From NCBI RefSeq assembly GCF_004168625.1, contig NZ_SDWW01000017.1:16815-80814 (forward strand): DNA of 64,000 nt. The letters are read 5' to 3'. The notes under the pieces were generated by a model. It made no database searches, was not told the DNA's origin, and worked only from the letters and a program-made list of their open reading frames with translations. The position numbers were made by a program, and so were the translations under genes. Origin of the DNA: Pengzhenrongella frigida. Its GTDB lineage: Bacteria; Actinomycetota; Actinomycetes; Actinomycetales; Cellulomonadaceae. Positions 52,090 through 59,791 of the stretch are shown here, one piece after another (within the stretch, counting starts at the first letter, position 1; each line of letters begins with the position of its first letter).

Positions 52090-55000
52090 ATGACTGATTC
52101 CCCCCTGACCCTCCTCGCCCCCGCACGCGCGGTGGCCCCGACAGGACCCCCGGTCACGGTGGTCGTGGTCACCCGGGGAGTCACCCGTTACCTGGGCGAG
52201 ACCCTCGCCTCACTCGCCGCGCAGACCCGCGTCCCCGCCCATGTCGTCGTGGTGGATGCGCTGCGCCGGTCCAGCGCCGTGCCCGACGACGACGTCGCTC
52301 GGCTCGCCGCCCGCACGCTCGCCCCCCTGGGCACGCATCTGCGCGTCGTGGCAGCACCGGGTGCCCGCACGTTCGGGCACGCGGTCCGCAGCGCGCTGGA
52401 ACAGCTCGCCACCGGCGCGGTCGACCATGACGGCCCGACCGGCTGGCTCTGGCTCCTGCACGACGACTCGGCCCCCGAGCCGGCCGCACTCGACGAGCTC
52501 GTCCGCGCGGTCGAGCACTCGCCGTCGGTGGCCGTCGCCGGCGTCAAGCAGCGCAGCTGGACCGACCCGGCGCTGCTGCTCGAGCTCGGTGTGACCACGT
52601 CCCGGCTCGGCCGGCGGATGACGGGCATCGAGATCGGCGAGGTCGACCAGGGTCAGCACGACGGCCGGGACGACGTGTTCGGCGTCGGGCTGGCCGGTGC
52701 GCTCGTGCGCCGCGAGGTCTGGGACGCCCTGGGTGGCACCGACCCCCGGCTCGGGCCGTTCGGCGACGGGCTCGACCTGTCCCGACGGGCGCGGCTGGCC
52801 GGGCACCGGGTCATCGTCGTCCCCTCGGCGGCCGTGCGGCACGCCCAGGCCTCGTACAACGGCCTGCGTGAGGCCGACGTCGGGCCCGACGGCGACCCGC
52901 TGCCCGACGGCGACCCGTCGGCCGACAGCGCCGCGCCGGCTGACGTCCGCCCGGCGGACACCCGTCCGGCGGACACCCGTCCGGCGGACACCCGCCCGGC
53001 TGACACCCGCCCCGCTGCGGCGCACGCCGAACCCGACCCGCGCCGCTCTTTCGGTGCCCGACGCCGGGCGTACGTGCATGCGCGCCTCGCCGCCGCGCCT
53101 GTGCTGCTGCTGCCGTTCCTCGGGATCGGCTACCTGCTCGCCGGCGCGTTCCGCGCGGTCGTCCGGCTGCTCACCAAGGACCCCGTCCTGGCGCTGGCAG
53201 AGATCGCCGCACCCGTGGCCGCGCTGCTCCACCCCGGCCGGATGGCCCGCGCCCGCGGCATCACCCGCCGGGCCGAGGTCGCTACCCGCCGGTCGTTGCG
53301 GCCCTTGCAGAACACCTGGCGCGACGTCGCGCGCGAGCAGCGCGACGGTCACCTCGCGCGGGTCGAGCTCCGGCGGGTGGGCTGGGCCCCGAGCGAGCTC
53401 GAGCTCTCCGAGCTGGCCGCGCTCGCGAGCAAGCGCCGGTTCGGGCTCGCCGCGCTCGGCGTCGTGCTCATCGGGCTCACCGCAGCGGTGCTCGGCGGGC
53501 TGGTCGGGGGAGTCCTCGGGGGCGGATCGCTCGTCGGCGGCGCACTGCTGCCGGCGCAGGAGTCGCTCGGCGAGCTGTGGCGCGCGGCGACGTCGGGGTG
53601 GGTCGCCGACGGGCTCGGCACCTCCGGACCGGCCGACGCGTTCCTCGTGGCGCTTCTGCCGTTCACGGCGCTGACCGGCGCGACCGCCGTCGGTGCGGTG
53701 GACCTGCTCTTCCTCGGTGGCCTCGTGCTCGCCGGGCTCGGCGCCTGGTTCGCGGCCGGTGCCGCGACGCGATCCGTGGGGGTGCGGCTCTGGGCGGCGA
53801 TCGTGTGGGTGGCCGCGCCCAGCCTCACGCTCGCGCTCGACGGCGGCCGGGTGGGCGCCGTCGTCGCGCACCTGGCACTGCCGTGGGTCGCGCTCGGGAT
53901 CGCTCGGGCGCTCGGCGTCCAGCGTCAGGACGTCGTGCTCTCGGGCCTGGTCGGCGCTCGCCGCGTGGGCGAGGAGGCCGACGGTGCGCCGGGTGCCTCC
54001 GCGCCGCCGATCGCGCGCGGCGCGCATGCCGGACGGTCGACCCGCGTGGCCTCGGCCTCCCTCGACGCGCTGCCCACCGCATCACCGGGGTCACTGACCG
54101 CGCGCGTCCCGTCGTCGTCGCGCACGGCGCAGGGCGAGGCGGACGCCGTCGCACGGACGACCTCGCTCATCGCGCCCGCCACGGGATCCATCGGGGCCGC
54201 CGCGGCCGCGGGACTCGCGTTCGCCCTCGCGGTCGCCGGTGCGCCCGTGCTGCTGCCGTTCGGCCTGCTCGCGCTGCTCGCTGTCGCCGCGATGGCGCCG
54301 CGCCGCCGCGGCCGACTCGCGCTGGTGGCGCTGCCCGCGCTCGCCGTTGCGGGTCCGTCGATCGCGCAGGTGGTGACCCGGGCCGGGAACGGCGGCTGGC
54401 GGCTCCTGCTCGCCGATCCCGGCGTGCCCGTGCCCTCGAGCGCAGCACCTGTGTGGCAGCAGCTCCTCTCCTGGCCGGTGTCGCCGCCGACCGCCGTCCT
54501 CGACCGGCTGCCCGAGCCGGTCGCCGGGATCGCCCCGTTCGTGCTGGGCGGGGTCGTGGCGCTGCTCGCGGTGCTCGCCCTCGTGCGCGGTGCGACCGTC
54601 GCCCGTGGCGTCCGCGCCGGCTGGCTCGTGGCCGCGTGCGGACTCACCGCCGCGATCGCCTCGGGCCGGGTCGAGACCGCGGCCGGGGTCGACGTCGTGG
54701 TGCGCGGATGGACCGGGCCCGGCGTCTCGCTGGTCCTGCTCGGGCTGCTGACCGCCGCCGTGCTCGGGACCGGCGGGCTGAACGACCGGATGGCCGGGTA
54801 CGCGTTCGGCTGGCGGCAGATCGGTGCTGTGGTCCTCACGACGGTCGCGGTCCTCGCCCCCGTCGTCCCGCTCGCGGAGTGGACCGTGCGTGCGCGGACG
54901 GCCGACGTCGGCGCCCCCGGCGCGTTCCAGGTGGTGTCCCGGGACGGGTTCGTCGTGCCCGCCGTCGGGCAGCAGTCCCAGACCTCGCCCGACCGCTCGC

Positions 55001-55758
55001 GCGTCCTCGCCCTGGCCGCGGATCCTGCCGGCGGCGTCGCCCACCAGCTGCTGCGCGGCGACGGTCCCCAGCTGACCGAGACCGCGACCGCCGTCGACGC
55101 CCGCGCCCTGTCCGGCGCACCGGGCAGCCCGGTCCTCGCCCCGGCCGACCCGGCCGACGAGATTCTTGCCGACCTGGTCGCCCGGCTGAGCGCCGCCGCC
55201 GCCGGGAACGTCTCCGCCGAGCTCGGCGACCTCGGGGTCGCCGCCGTGCTGGTCCCGCCCGCGCTGAGCGCCGACGTCGAGGCCGCGCGCTCCGTGCTCG
55301 TCGGCCGCCTGGACGCGACGGCCGGTCTCGAGCGCATCACCGAGAACTCGACCGGCGTGATCTGGCGCGTCGTGGTCTCCACCGGCGACCCCGCCGCCGC
55401 CGCCGGCGCGGCCTGGGCGCGTGTGGTCGAACCCGCCCTCGACGGCGTTGCCGCGACGGCGCTCGAGGCGCTCCCGCTCGCCGTCGACACGCGCCTCGCC
55501 GCGGGCGACACCGGCCGGCAGATCGTGCTCGCCGAGCGCGCCGATCCGGGCTGGCACGCGTGGCTCGACGGCCGCCCGCTGCGGTCGGTGACCGCGGACT
55601 GGCGCCAGACCTTCGCCCTCGGGGCCGACGGCGGCCGTCTCACCGTGGGCTACTCCGCTCCGGACCGCACCCCGTGGCTCGTGCTGCAAGGTGCCGTCCT
55701 GCTGTTCACCGTGGTCGTCGCGGTGCCCGGCCGACGCCGCCGGGGAGGAACCCGATGA
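52090..55758 (+). CDS. Giant GT2 glycosyltransferase fused to a polytopic membrane region
   Basis: 1222 residues. Residues 1-260 are a GT2 domain: VTVVVVTRGVTRYLGETLASL, VPAHVVVVDALRR, LWLLHDDSAPEPAALDELV and DDVFGVGLAGALVRREVWDALGG. A Pro/Asp-rich linker (about 265-315) contains five RPADT units. Then follow about a dozen hydrophobic segments and an extracytoplasmic part ending near residue 1200 with a final helix. This protein plus DUF5719 is a conserved actinobacterial pair beside whiB, and a role in cell-envelope glycan assembly is likely but unproven. It follows whiB by 30 nt and overlaps the DUF5719 start (ATGA). Confidence 0.85.
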   Translation: MTDSPLTLLAPARAVAPTGPPVTVVVVTRGVTRYLGETLASLAAQTRVPAHVVVVDALRRSSAVPDDDVARLAARTLAPLGTHLRVVAAPGARTFGHAVRSALEQLATGAVDHDGPTGWLWLLHDDSAPEPAALDELVRAVEHSPSVAVAGVKQRSWTDPALLLELGVTTSRLGRRMTGIEIGEVDQGQHDGRDDVFGVGLAGALVRREVWDALGGTDPRLGPFGDGLDLSRRARLAGHRVIVVPSAAVRHAQASYNGLREADVGPDGDPLPDGDPSADSAAPADVRPADTRPADTRPADTRPADTRPAAAHAEPDPRRSFGARRRAYVHARLAAAPVLLLPFLGIGYLLAGAFRAVVRLLTKDPVLALAEIAAPVAALLHPGRMARARGITRRAEVATRRSLRPLQNTWRDVAREQRDGHLARVELRRVGWAPSELELSELAALASKRRFGLAALGVVLIGLTAAVLGGLVGGVLGGGSLVGGALLPAQESLGELWRAATSGWVADGLGTSGPADAFLVALLPFTALTGATAVGAVDLLFLGGLVLAGLGAWFAAGAATRSVGVRLWAAIVWVAAPSLTLALDGGRVGAVVAHLALPWVALGIARALGVQRQDVVLSGLVGARRVGEEADGAPGASAPPIARGAHAGRSTRVASASLDALPTASPGSLTARVPSSSRTAQGEADAVARTTSLIAPATGSIGAAAAAGLAFALAVAGAPVLLPFGLLALLAVAAMAPRRRGRLALVALPALAVAGPSIAQVVTRAGNGGWRLLLADPGVPVPSSAAPVWQQLLSWPVSPPTAVLDRLPEPVAGIAPFVLGGVVALLAVLALVRGATVARGVRAGWLVAACGLTAAIASGRVETAAGVDVVVRGWTGPGVSLVLLGLLTAAVLGTGGLNDRMAGYAFGWRQIGAVVLTTVAVLAPVVPLAEWTVRARTADVGAPGAFQVVSRDGFVVPAVGQQSQTSPDRSRVLALAADPAGGVAHQLLRGDGPQLTETATAVDARALSGAPGSPVLAPADPADEILADLVARLSAAAAGNVSAELGDLGVAAVLVPPALSADVEAARSVLVGRLDATAGLERITENSTGVIWRVVVSTGDPAAAAGAAWARVVEPALDGVAATALEALPLAVDTRLAAGDTGRQIVLAERADPGWHAWLDGRPLRSVTADWRQTFALGADGGRLTVGYSAPDRTPWLVLQGAVLLFTVVVAVPGRRRRGGTR
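52936..53010 (+). repeat. Five in-frame tandem 15-bp repeats in the giant GT2 gene
   Basis: Units at 52936, 52951, 52966, 52981 and 52996 each read close to CCGGCGGACACCCGT and encode Pro-Ala-Asp-Thr-Arg (first unit Val for Thr). Units two and three are identical, and the others differ by 1-3 bases. The array lies in the linker between the soluble GT2 domain and the membrane region, so copy-number change would alter linker length without breaking the frame. Confidence 0.9.
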
Positions 55759-57476
55759 CCACGCCTCCGACTGAGCCGACACCAGCCGAGCCGACACCAG
55801 CTGGGTCGACACCGGCTGAGTCGACCCCGCTCCCGGCGCCCCCTGCCGAGAGCCGTCCCGCCCGCGGACCGTGGCGCGGCCGGATCGCCCGGATCGCGGG
55901 GGCCGTCGGGGTGCTGACCCTGACCGCCGCGGTCGCCGCCGCCGGCTATGCCGCCCCCGTCCCGGCCGACGTCGTCGTCGCGCCGCGCAGCGTCGCCGTA
56001 CCGCCGTCCCCGCGCGTGCTCACCTGCGCCGGCCCGCTCGTGCTGCCCGACGGCGCCGGCACCGGCGACTCGGCGTTCGATCGCGTCCCGGTGCCCGTGC
56101 GCACCGACGTCCGCGTGCTGACGGTGCCGGGCGCGGGAGCGCGCGCTGCATCGGCGGGCACGCTCACGCCGCTCGCCGGCGGGGAAGCGATCACGACGCT
56201 CGACCCGGTGGGCTCCGGGGCGGCGGCCGGACGCGCGACCGGCGTGACCGGAGCCACGTTGCTCTACGCCGCACCCCTCGATGAGTCCGCACCGCTGATC
56301 GGCGGCGCCACGGCCTCCGTCACGACCGCCGGTGATCTCCGCGGCCTGTCCGCCGCCTCGTGCCAGGCGCCCTCGGCGGACCAGTGGCTCGTGGGGGGCA
56401 GCACCGAGATCGGGAACACCTCCCAGCTGATCGTGACGAACCCGGGGGCGACCGCGGCGCAGGTGACCGTCGAGCTCTTCGGGCCCTCCGGTCGGGCCGG
56501 TCTCGGCGGATCCGGCAGCTTCCTCGTGGCGCCGGGCGCCGAGAAGGTCGTGGTGCTCGCGGGCGTGGCGGCGGAGCAGAGCCGGATCGCGGTGCACGTC
56601 TCGGCCGCGGGCGGACTCATCACGGCCCACGTGCAGGACAACCGGCTGGACGGCTTCACCCCGGCGGGCACCGACCTGGTCAGTGCCGGCACCGCGCCCG
56701 CCCGGCGACAGGTCGTCGGCGGGCTCGTGGTCCCCGAGTCGACGATCGACGGCCCCGACGTCGCCCAGCTGCGGCTGCTGGTGCCCGGCGATACCGGTGC
56801 GACCGCGACCCTCAGCCTGCTCGGCCCCGACGGACCGGTCGTCCTGCCGGGCGCCGAGACGATCAGCCTCGCGCCGGGGGAGGTCACCGATGTGTCCCTC
56901 GGAGGCCTGCCCGCCGGCGCCTACACCGCGGTGGTCGACGCGGACGAGCCGCTCGTGGCGGCCGTGATGATCACGCGCACCGGCCTGCCCGGCCAGCTCG
57001 ACGACCTGCCGACCCTCGAGCGTGCCTGGGGTGCGGCGGCCGTCCCCGCGGCCGGTGGCGTCGTCGCGCTGCCCGCCGGTGTGTCCGGCACCGTCCTGCT
57101 GGCGGGCATCGGGCCCGACGACGGCGGCGAGGGCGGGGGATCGGCCACCGGGACGCTGCGCACCTTCGGCGACGACGGCGCACTGCTCGACGAGCGCGAG
57201 GTGAGCGTTCCCGCGGGAACGACGATGGCACTTCCCGTGACCTCCCTCGCGGGCGGCGTAGCGGTCGGAGGTCTTCAGCTGGTCCTTCCGGACACCACCT
57301 CGGCCACCGCGACCGGCGACGACGCGACGTCGGGCCCGGCAGTGCTGTCCTGGTCGATGCTGGGGTACGTCGCCGCGGCCGACGGCGAGCTGGTCTCGGT
57401 GCTCACCCCGGTGCCGGTCGCGACCGCCACGCCCTCGGTGGACGTGCGCGCGGCCCGGACGCTCGGCCTGCCCTGA
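55755..57476 (+). CDS. DUF5719 family exported/membrane-anchored protein
   Basis: 573 residues. A Pro/Thr/Glu-rich cytoplasmic N-terminus (TEPTPAEPTPAGSTPAEST) precedes one transmembrane segment at about residues 46-66. The rest is an extracytoplasmic all-beta region rich in Gly, Ala, Val and Thr, with repeating blocks such as QLIVTNPGATAAQVTVELFGPSG and QLRLLVPGDTGATATLSLLGPDG. The length and position directly after the giant GT2 match DUF5719. No catalytic motif is visible, and its biochemical role is unknown. GGGAGGAA lies before the ATG, which overlaps the GT2 stop. Confidence 0.82.
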   Translation: MTTPPTEPTPAEPTPAGSTPAESTPLPAPPAESRPARGPWRGRIARIAGAVGVLTLTAAVAAAGYAAPVPADVVVAPRSVAVPPSPRVLTCAGPLVLPDGAGTGDSAFDRVPVPVRTDVRVLTVPGAGARAASAGTLTPLAGGEAITTLDPVGSGAAAGRATGVTGATLLYAAPLDESAPLIGGATASVTTAGDLRGLSAASCQAPSADQWLVGGSTEIGNTSQLIVTNPGATAAQVTVELFGPSGRAGLGGSGSFLVAPGAEKVVVLAGVAAEQSRIAVHVSAAGGLITAHVQDNRLDGFTPAGTDLVSAGTAPARRQVVGGLVVPESTIDGPDVAQLRLLVPGDTGATATLSLLGPDGPVVLPGAETISLAPGEVTDVSLGGLPAGAYTAVVDADEPLVAAVMITRTGLPGQLDDLPTLERAWGAAAVPAAGGVVALPAGVSGTVLLAGIGPDDGGEGGGSATGTLRTFGDDGALLDEREVSVPAGTTMALPVTSLAGGVAVGGLQLVLPDTTSATATGDDATSGPAVLSWSMLGYVAAADGELVSVLTPVPVATATPSVDVRAARTLGLP

Positions 57477-57500
57477 GGGCCAGACCTGGTGGCCTGGCCC
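57477..57500. terminator. Hairpin between DUF5719 and a convergent GT2
   Basis: GGGCCAG (57477-57483) and CTGGCCC (57494-57500) form a 7-bp stem starting at the base after the DUF5719 stop codon. The gene on the other strand ends at 57528, so it may act on both. Confidence 0.5.
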
Positions 57501-57527
57501 GGAGGTCGGGTGCGGCAGCGGCGGAGC

Positions 57528-58391
57528 TCAGCGCGCGGCGCGCAGCTCGATCCGCTCGCGGAGGCCGAGGCCGATCGTGATCGCGACCCGCACCGGCCAT
57601 TCGAACCAGCGGTCGTACCGGTGATGGAGATAGTGCCGGGCGCTCGCGTGGTGCGCTGAGATCATCCGTGCGGGCTTGTCCCGCCAGGACGTCCCGCCGA
57701 CGTGGACGGCCTCGGCGGCCGGGACGTAGAGGTTCTGCCAGCCGGCCGCGCCCAGGCGCTCACCGAGGTCGACGTCCTCGAAGAACATGAAGTAGGTGGC
57801 GTCGAACCCGCCGACCTGCTCGAACGCCTCGCGGCGCAGCAGCAGGCACGCGCCCGACAGCCAGCCGGCGTACCGCTCGGTCGACGTGGCCGACTCCTGG
57901 CGTGCCTGGTAGCTCCGCGTCCACGGGTTGTGCGGCCACAGGCGCGCGAACAGCGCGTGACCGACGCCCTGCGTGAGGGAGGGGAGCTCCCGGGCGGAGG
58001 GGTACACGGACCCGTCCGGGTTCAGGAGCGCCGGACCCAGGGCCCCGGCGCGCGGGTGACGCTCAGCCGCGGCGAGCAGCACGTCGAGCGCGCCGGGCTT
58101 CCAGACGATGTCGGGGTTCACCACGAGCAGCCACGGCTCGTCCCCGCCCATCGCGCCCAGGTTCGCGGCCCGGCCGTACCCGAGGTTCTCGCCCGCGCGC
58201 AGCACACGGCCGCCGTGGCGCGCGGCCACGGTCTCCGGGTACTGGCCGGCCGAGCCGTTGTCGACGAGGACGAGGTCGATCGGCAGGGCGGTCGCCGCGA
58301 CGAGCGAGCGCGCAAGGTCGTCAAGCTCGGAGCCGGGGTTGTACGTCACGCAGATCACGCGGATCTGGCTGGGGCCTTCAGGGGTGGTCAT
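57528..58391 (-). CDS. Family 2 glycosyltransferase, WbbL-like rhamnosyltransferase
   Basis: 287 residues. IRVICVTYNPGSELDDLARSL, IDLVLVDNGSAGQYPETV, NLGYGRAANLGAMGGDEPWLLVVNPDIVW and YFMFFEDVDLGERLGAAGW are GT2 rhamnosyltransferase blocks, with ED as presumed base. WRDKPARMISAHHASARHYLHHRY near the C-terminus resembles mycobacterial WbbL, which adds rhamnose to decaprenyl-PP-GlcNAc. Location near manB and whiB strengthens the comparison but does not prove it. TAATCT lies 8 nt before the ATG, so the transcript may be leaderless or nearly so. Confidence 0.85.
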   Translation of the reverse strand: MTTPEGPSQIRVICVTYNPGSELDDLARSLVAATALPIDLVLVDNGSAGQYPETVAARHGGRVLRAGENLGYGRAANLGAMGGDEPWLLVVNPDIVWKPGALDVLLAAAERHPRAGALGPALLNPDGSVYPSARELPSLTQGVGHALFARLWPHNPWTRSYQARQESATSTERYAGWLSGACLLLRREAFEQVGGFDATYFMFFEDVDLGERLGAAGWQNLYVPAAEAVHVGGTSWRDKPARMISAHHASARHYLHHRYDRWFEWPVRVAITIGLGLRERIELRAAR

Positions 58392-58434
58392 CGCGGCTCA
58401 GATTACCGTCCGCACCTGTGTGCTCGGTGGCGGG

Positions 58435-58884
58435 TCAGTGCCCGTCGCGGTAGTCGGGGTCGACCTCGTCCGGGCTGCGGCCGAGCAGGTGCGCGACCTG
58501 CTCGACGACGACGTCGCGCACCAGGTCCTCGAGGTCGGCGGTGTCCATCGCGCGGGTCTCCACCGGGCGCCGGTAGACGACGATCCGGGCTGCGAGGCCG
58601 ACGTCGGCGGGGAAGTAGCGCCCGAGCGGCACGCCGCCGTGCTCCCAGGGAGCGGGGTTCGACGGCGGCACGTCCTCGACCGCGAACTCGGTGCCGTCCA
58701 GCTGCTGCGACCACCGCTTCTCGAGGCGCGCCACGGCCTGCAGCACGAGATGGTCGAAGCGTTCCGCGCGGGTCCGATAGGCGGGGAGCCCGGCCGGAAG
58801 CAGGGGCCCGCGCGGACCGCGGCCGCGCCGGTCACGGCGCCGGACGGGGAGTACCGGCTCACGAGGCACGGGCAGCGGGCTCAT
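58435..58884 (-). CDS. Metallopeptidase-family (zincin-like) protein with degenerate active site
   Basis: 149 residues. The basic N-terminus (RRRDRRGRGPRGP) precedes RFDHLVLQAVARLEKRW, EFAVEDVPP, RIVVYRRPVETRA and DLEDLVRDVVVEQVAHLLGRSPDEVDP. This is the layout of the conserved actinobacterial metallopeptidase family (PF06262-like). At the place where the family has HExxH, this sequence reads VVEQVA, so zinc chemistry is doubtful. It is conserved beside DUF3499 and manB in actinobacteria. The ATG sits seven bases after TAGGCT, with no convincing ribosome binding site. Confidence 0.8.
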   Translation of the reverse strand: MSPLPVPREPVLPVRRRDRRGRGPRGPLLPAGLPAYRTRAERFDHLVLQAVARLEKRWSQQLDGTEFAVEDVPPSNPAPWEHGGVPLGRYFPADVGLAARIVVYRRPVETRAMDTADLEDLVRDVVVEQVAHLLGRSPDEVDPDYRDGH

Positions 58885-58897
58885 GCCCCCGAGCCTA
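58882..58897 (-). promoter_or_regulatory. Leaderless promoter -10 box of the zincin-like gene
   Basis: Minus-strand TAGGCT (58897-58892), then CGGGGGC, then the ATG at 58884. It is divergent from the DUF3499 promoter 70 nt away. Confidence 0.5.
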
Positions 58898-58965
58898 GTG
58901 CGCGGCCCTTCGAGCGGTCCGAGTCATTCGCCCATCGAACGGGCAAGGTGGGACCCGAAGCCGAG

Positions 58966-58980
58966 TAAGGTATTGGTGTG
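58966..58980 (+). promoter_or_regulatory. Leaderless promoter -10 box of the DUF3499 gene
   Basis: TAAGGT (58966-58971), then ATTGGT, then the GTG at 58978. No ribosome binding site is present. Confidence 0.6.
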
Positions 58981-59334
58981 ATATCCGTCCGGCAGTGTTC
59001 GCGCCCCGCCTGTACGCGTGGTGCCGTCGCCACGCTGACGTATGTCTACTCGGACTCCACCGCGGTGCTCGGCCCGTTGTCCCATCTCGCCGAACCTCAC
59101 TCGTATGACCTGTGTGCGGATCATGCGGAGCGGCTGACCGCCCCCCGGGGGTGGGAGGTCGTGCGGCTGACTCCCGACTTCGTGGAGGTCGGACCGAGCC
59201 ATGACGACTTGCTCGCGCTGGCGGATGCCGTGCGCGAGGCCGGACGGCCGCGTCATCGCGTCGCCGAACCGCTAGAGCTTGCCGAAGTCGGCCGGCGTGG
59301 GCATCTCCGCGTGCTGCGCGGGGATGGAAGCTGA
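58978..59334 (+). CDS. DUF3499 family protein
   Basis: 118 residues. The conserved start VRQCSRPACTRGAVATLTYVY has a CxxxxC pair, and YDLCADHAERLTAPRGWEVVRL adds a third Cys and His, a likely zinc-binding site. The actinobacterial family DUF3499 has this pattern and lies next to manB. Function is unknown. Start choice rests on the leaderless -10 box. Confidence 0.87.
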   Translation: MISVRQCSRPACTRGAVATLTYVYSDSTAVLGPLSHLAEPHSYDLCADHAERLTAPRGWEVVRLTPDFVEVGPSHDDLLALADAVREAGRPRHRVAEPLELAEVGRRGHLRVLRGDGS

Positions 59335-59345
59335 CAGGAGAGACC

Positions 59346-59744
59346 ATGACCAGTCCCGCCACAGGGCGCTCCGGCGCGCCGATGCTCCCCACGACGTTCA
59401 CGACCCCGGACGGCGCCGTCGCCGCGGCCCGGGCCGCACGGGCGACCGCCCAGGCCATCCCCACCCAACGTGCCCGCGGACGTCGCGCGCTGGCCGCCCC
59501 GCTCCCGCTGGGATCGATCGCCACGACGCAGTCGCGCACGCTCCCCGGCACGACGTCGTGCGGCGTGTGCGCGAGCACCGCCCTGACGCACCTCGAGATG
59601 ACCCTGACCGACGGCACCCCCGTGGTCTTCGTGTCCTGCCACGCGTGCGAGCACAAGAGCTGGTTCGAGGTCGACGGCGACGGAACGGCCATGTCGCTCC
59701 AGGCTGTGCTCGGCAGCGCGACAAAGATCACCGCGAAGGCCTGA
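59346..59744 (+). CDS. Small zinc-ribbon protein of unknown function
   Basis: 132 residues with AGGAGAGA before the ATG. The N-terminal 50 residues are Ala/Arg-rich and probably disordered. The C-terminal half contains two CxxC knuckles, CGVC and CHAC, about 25 residues apart with a hydrophobic strand between (THLEMTLTDGTPVVFVSCHACEH). A WFEVDGDGT strand follows, a typical zinc-ribbon layout. I do not recognise a named family. It lies 11 nt after DUF3499, likely co-transcribed, and before manB. Two adjacent Cys-rich small proteins beside a sugar mutase is notable. Confidence 0.8.
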   Translation: MTSPATGRSGAPMLPTTFTTPDGAVAAARAARATAQAIPTQRARGRRALAAPLPLGSIATTQSRTLPGTTSCGVCASTALTHLEMTLTDGTPVVFVSCHACEHKSWFEVDGDGTAMSLQAVLGSATKITAKA

Positions 59745-59775
59745 CTGCCTGACCGGCGACCACGCTCCGGGTCGC

Positions 59776-59791
59776 TAAGGTGTTCTGCGTG
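59776..59791 (+). promoter_or_regulatory. Leaderless promoter -10 box of manB
   Basis: TAAGGT (59776-59781), then GTTCTGC, then the GTG at 59789. The in-frame GTG at 59780 overlaps the -10 box itself and is therefore rejected as start. Confidence 0.6.

Noticed and set aside
52936..53010. CRISPR-like repeat array
   Set aside because: The repeats are 15 bp, contiguous without spacers, and in frame within a coding region. No Cas gene is present.
53577..57476. A 1299-codon open frame on the plus strand
   Set aside because: It is frame-shifted against the giant GT2 and DUF5719 genes, almost entirely Arg/Gly/Ala/Pro, and has no recognisable domain: a GC-rich shadow.
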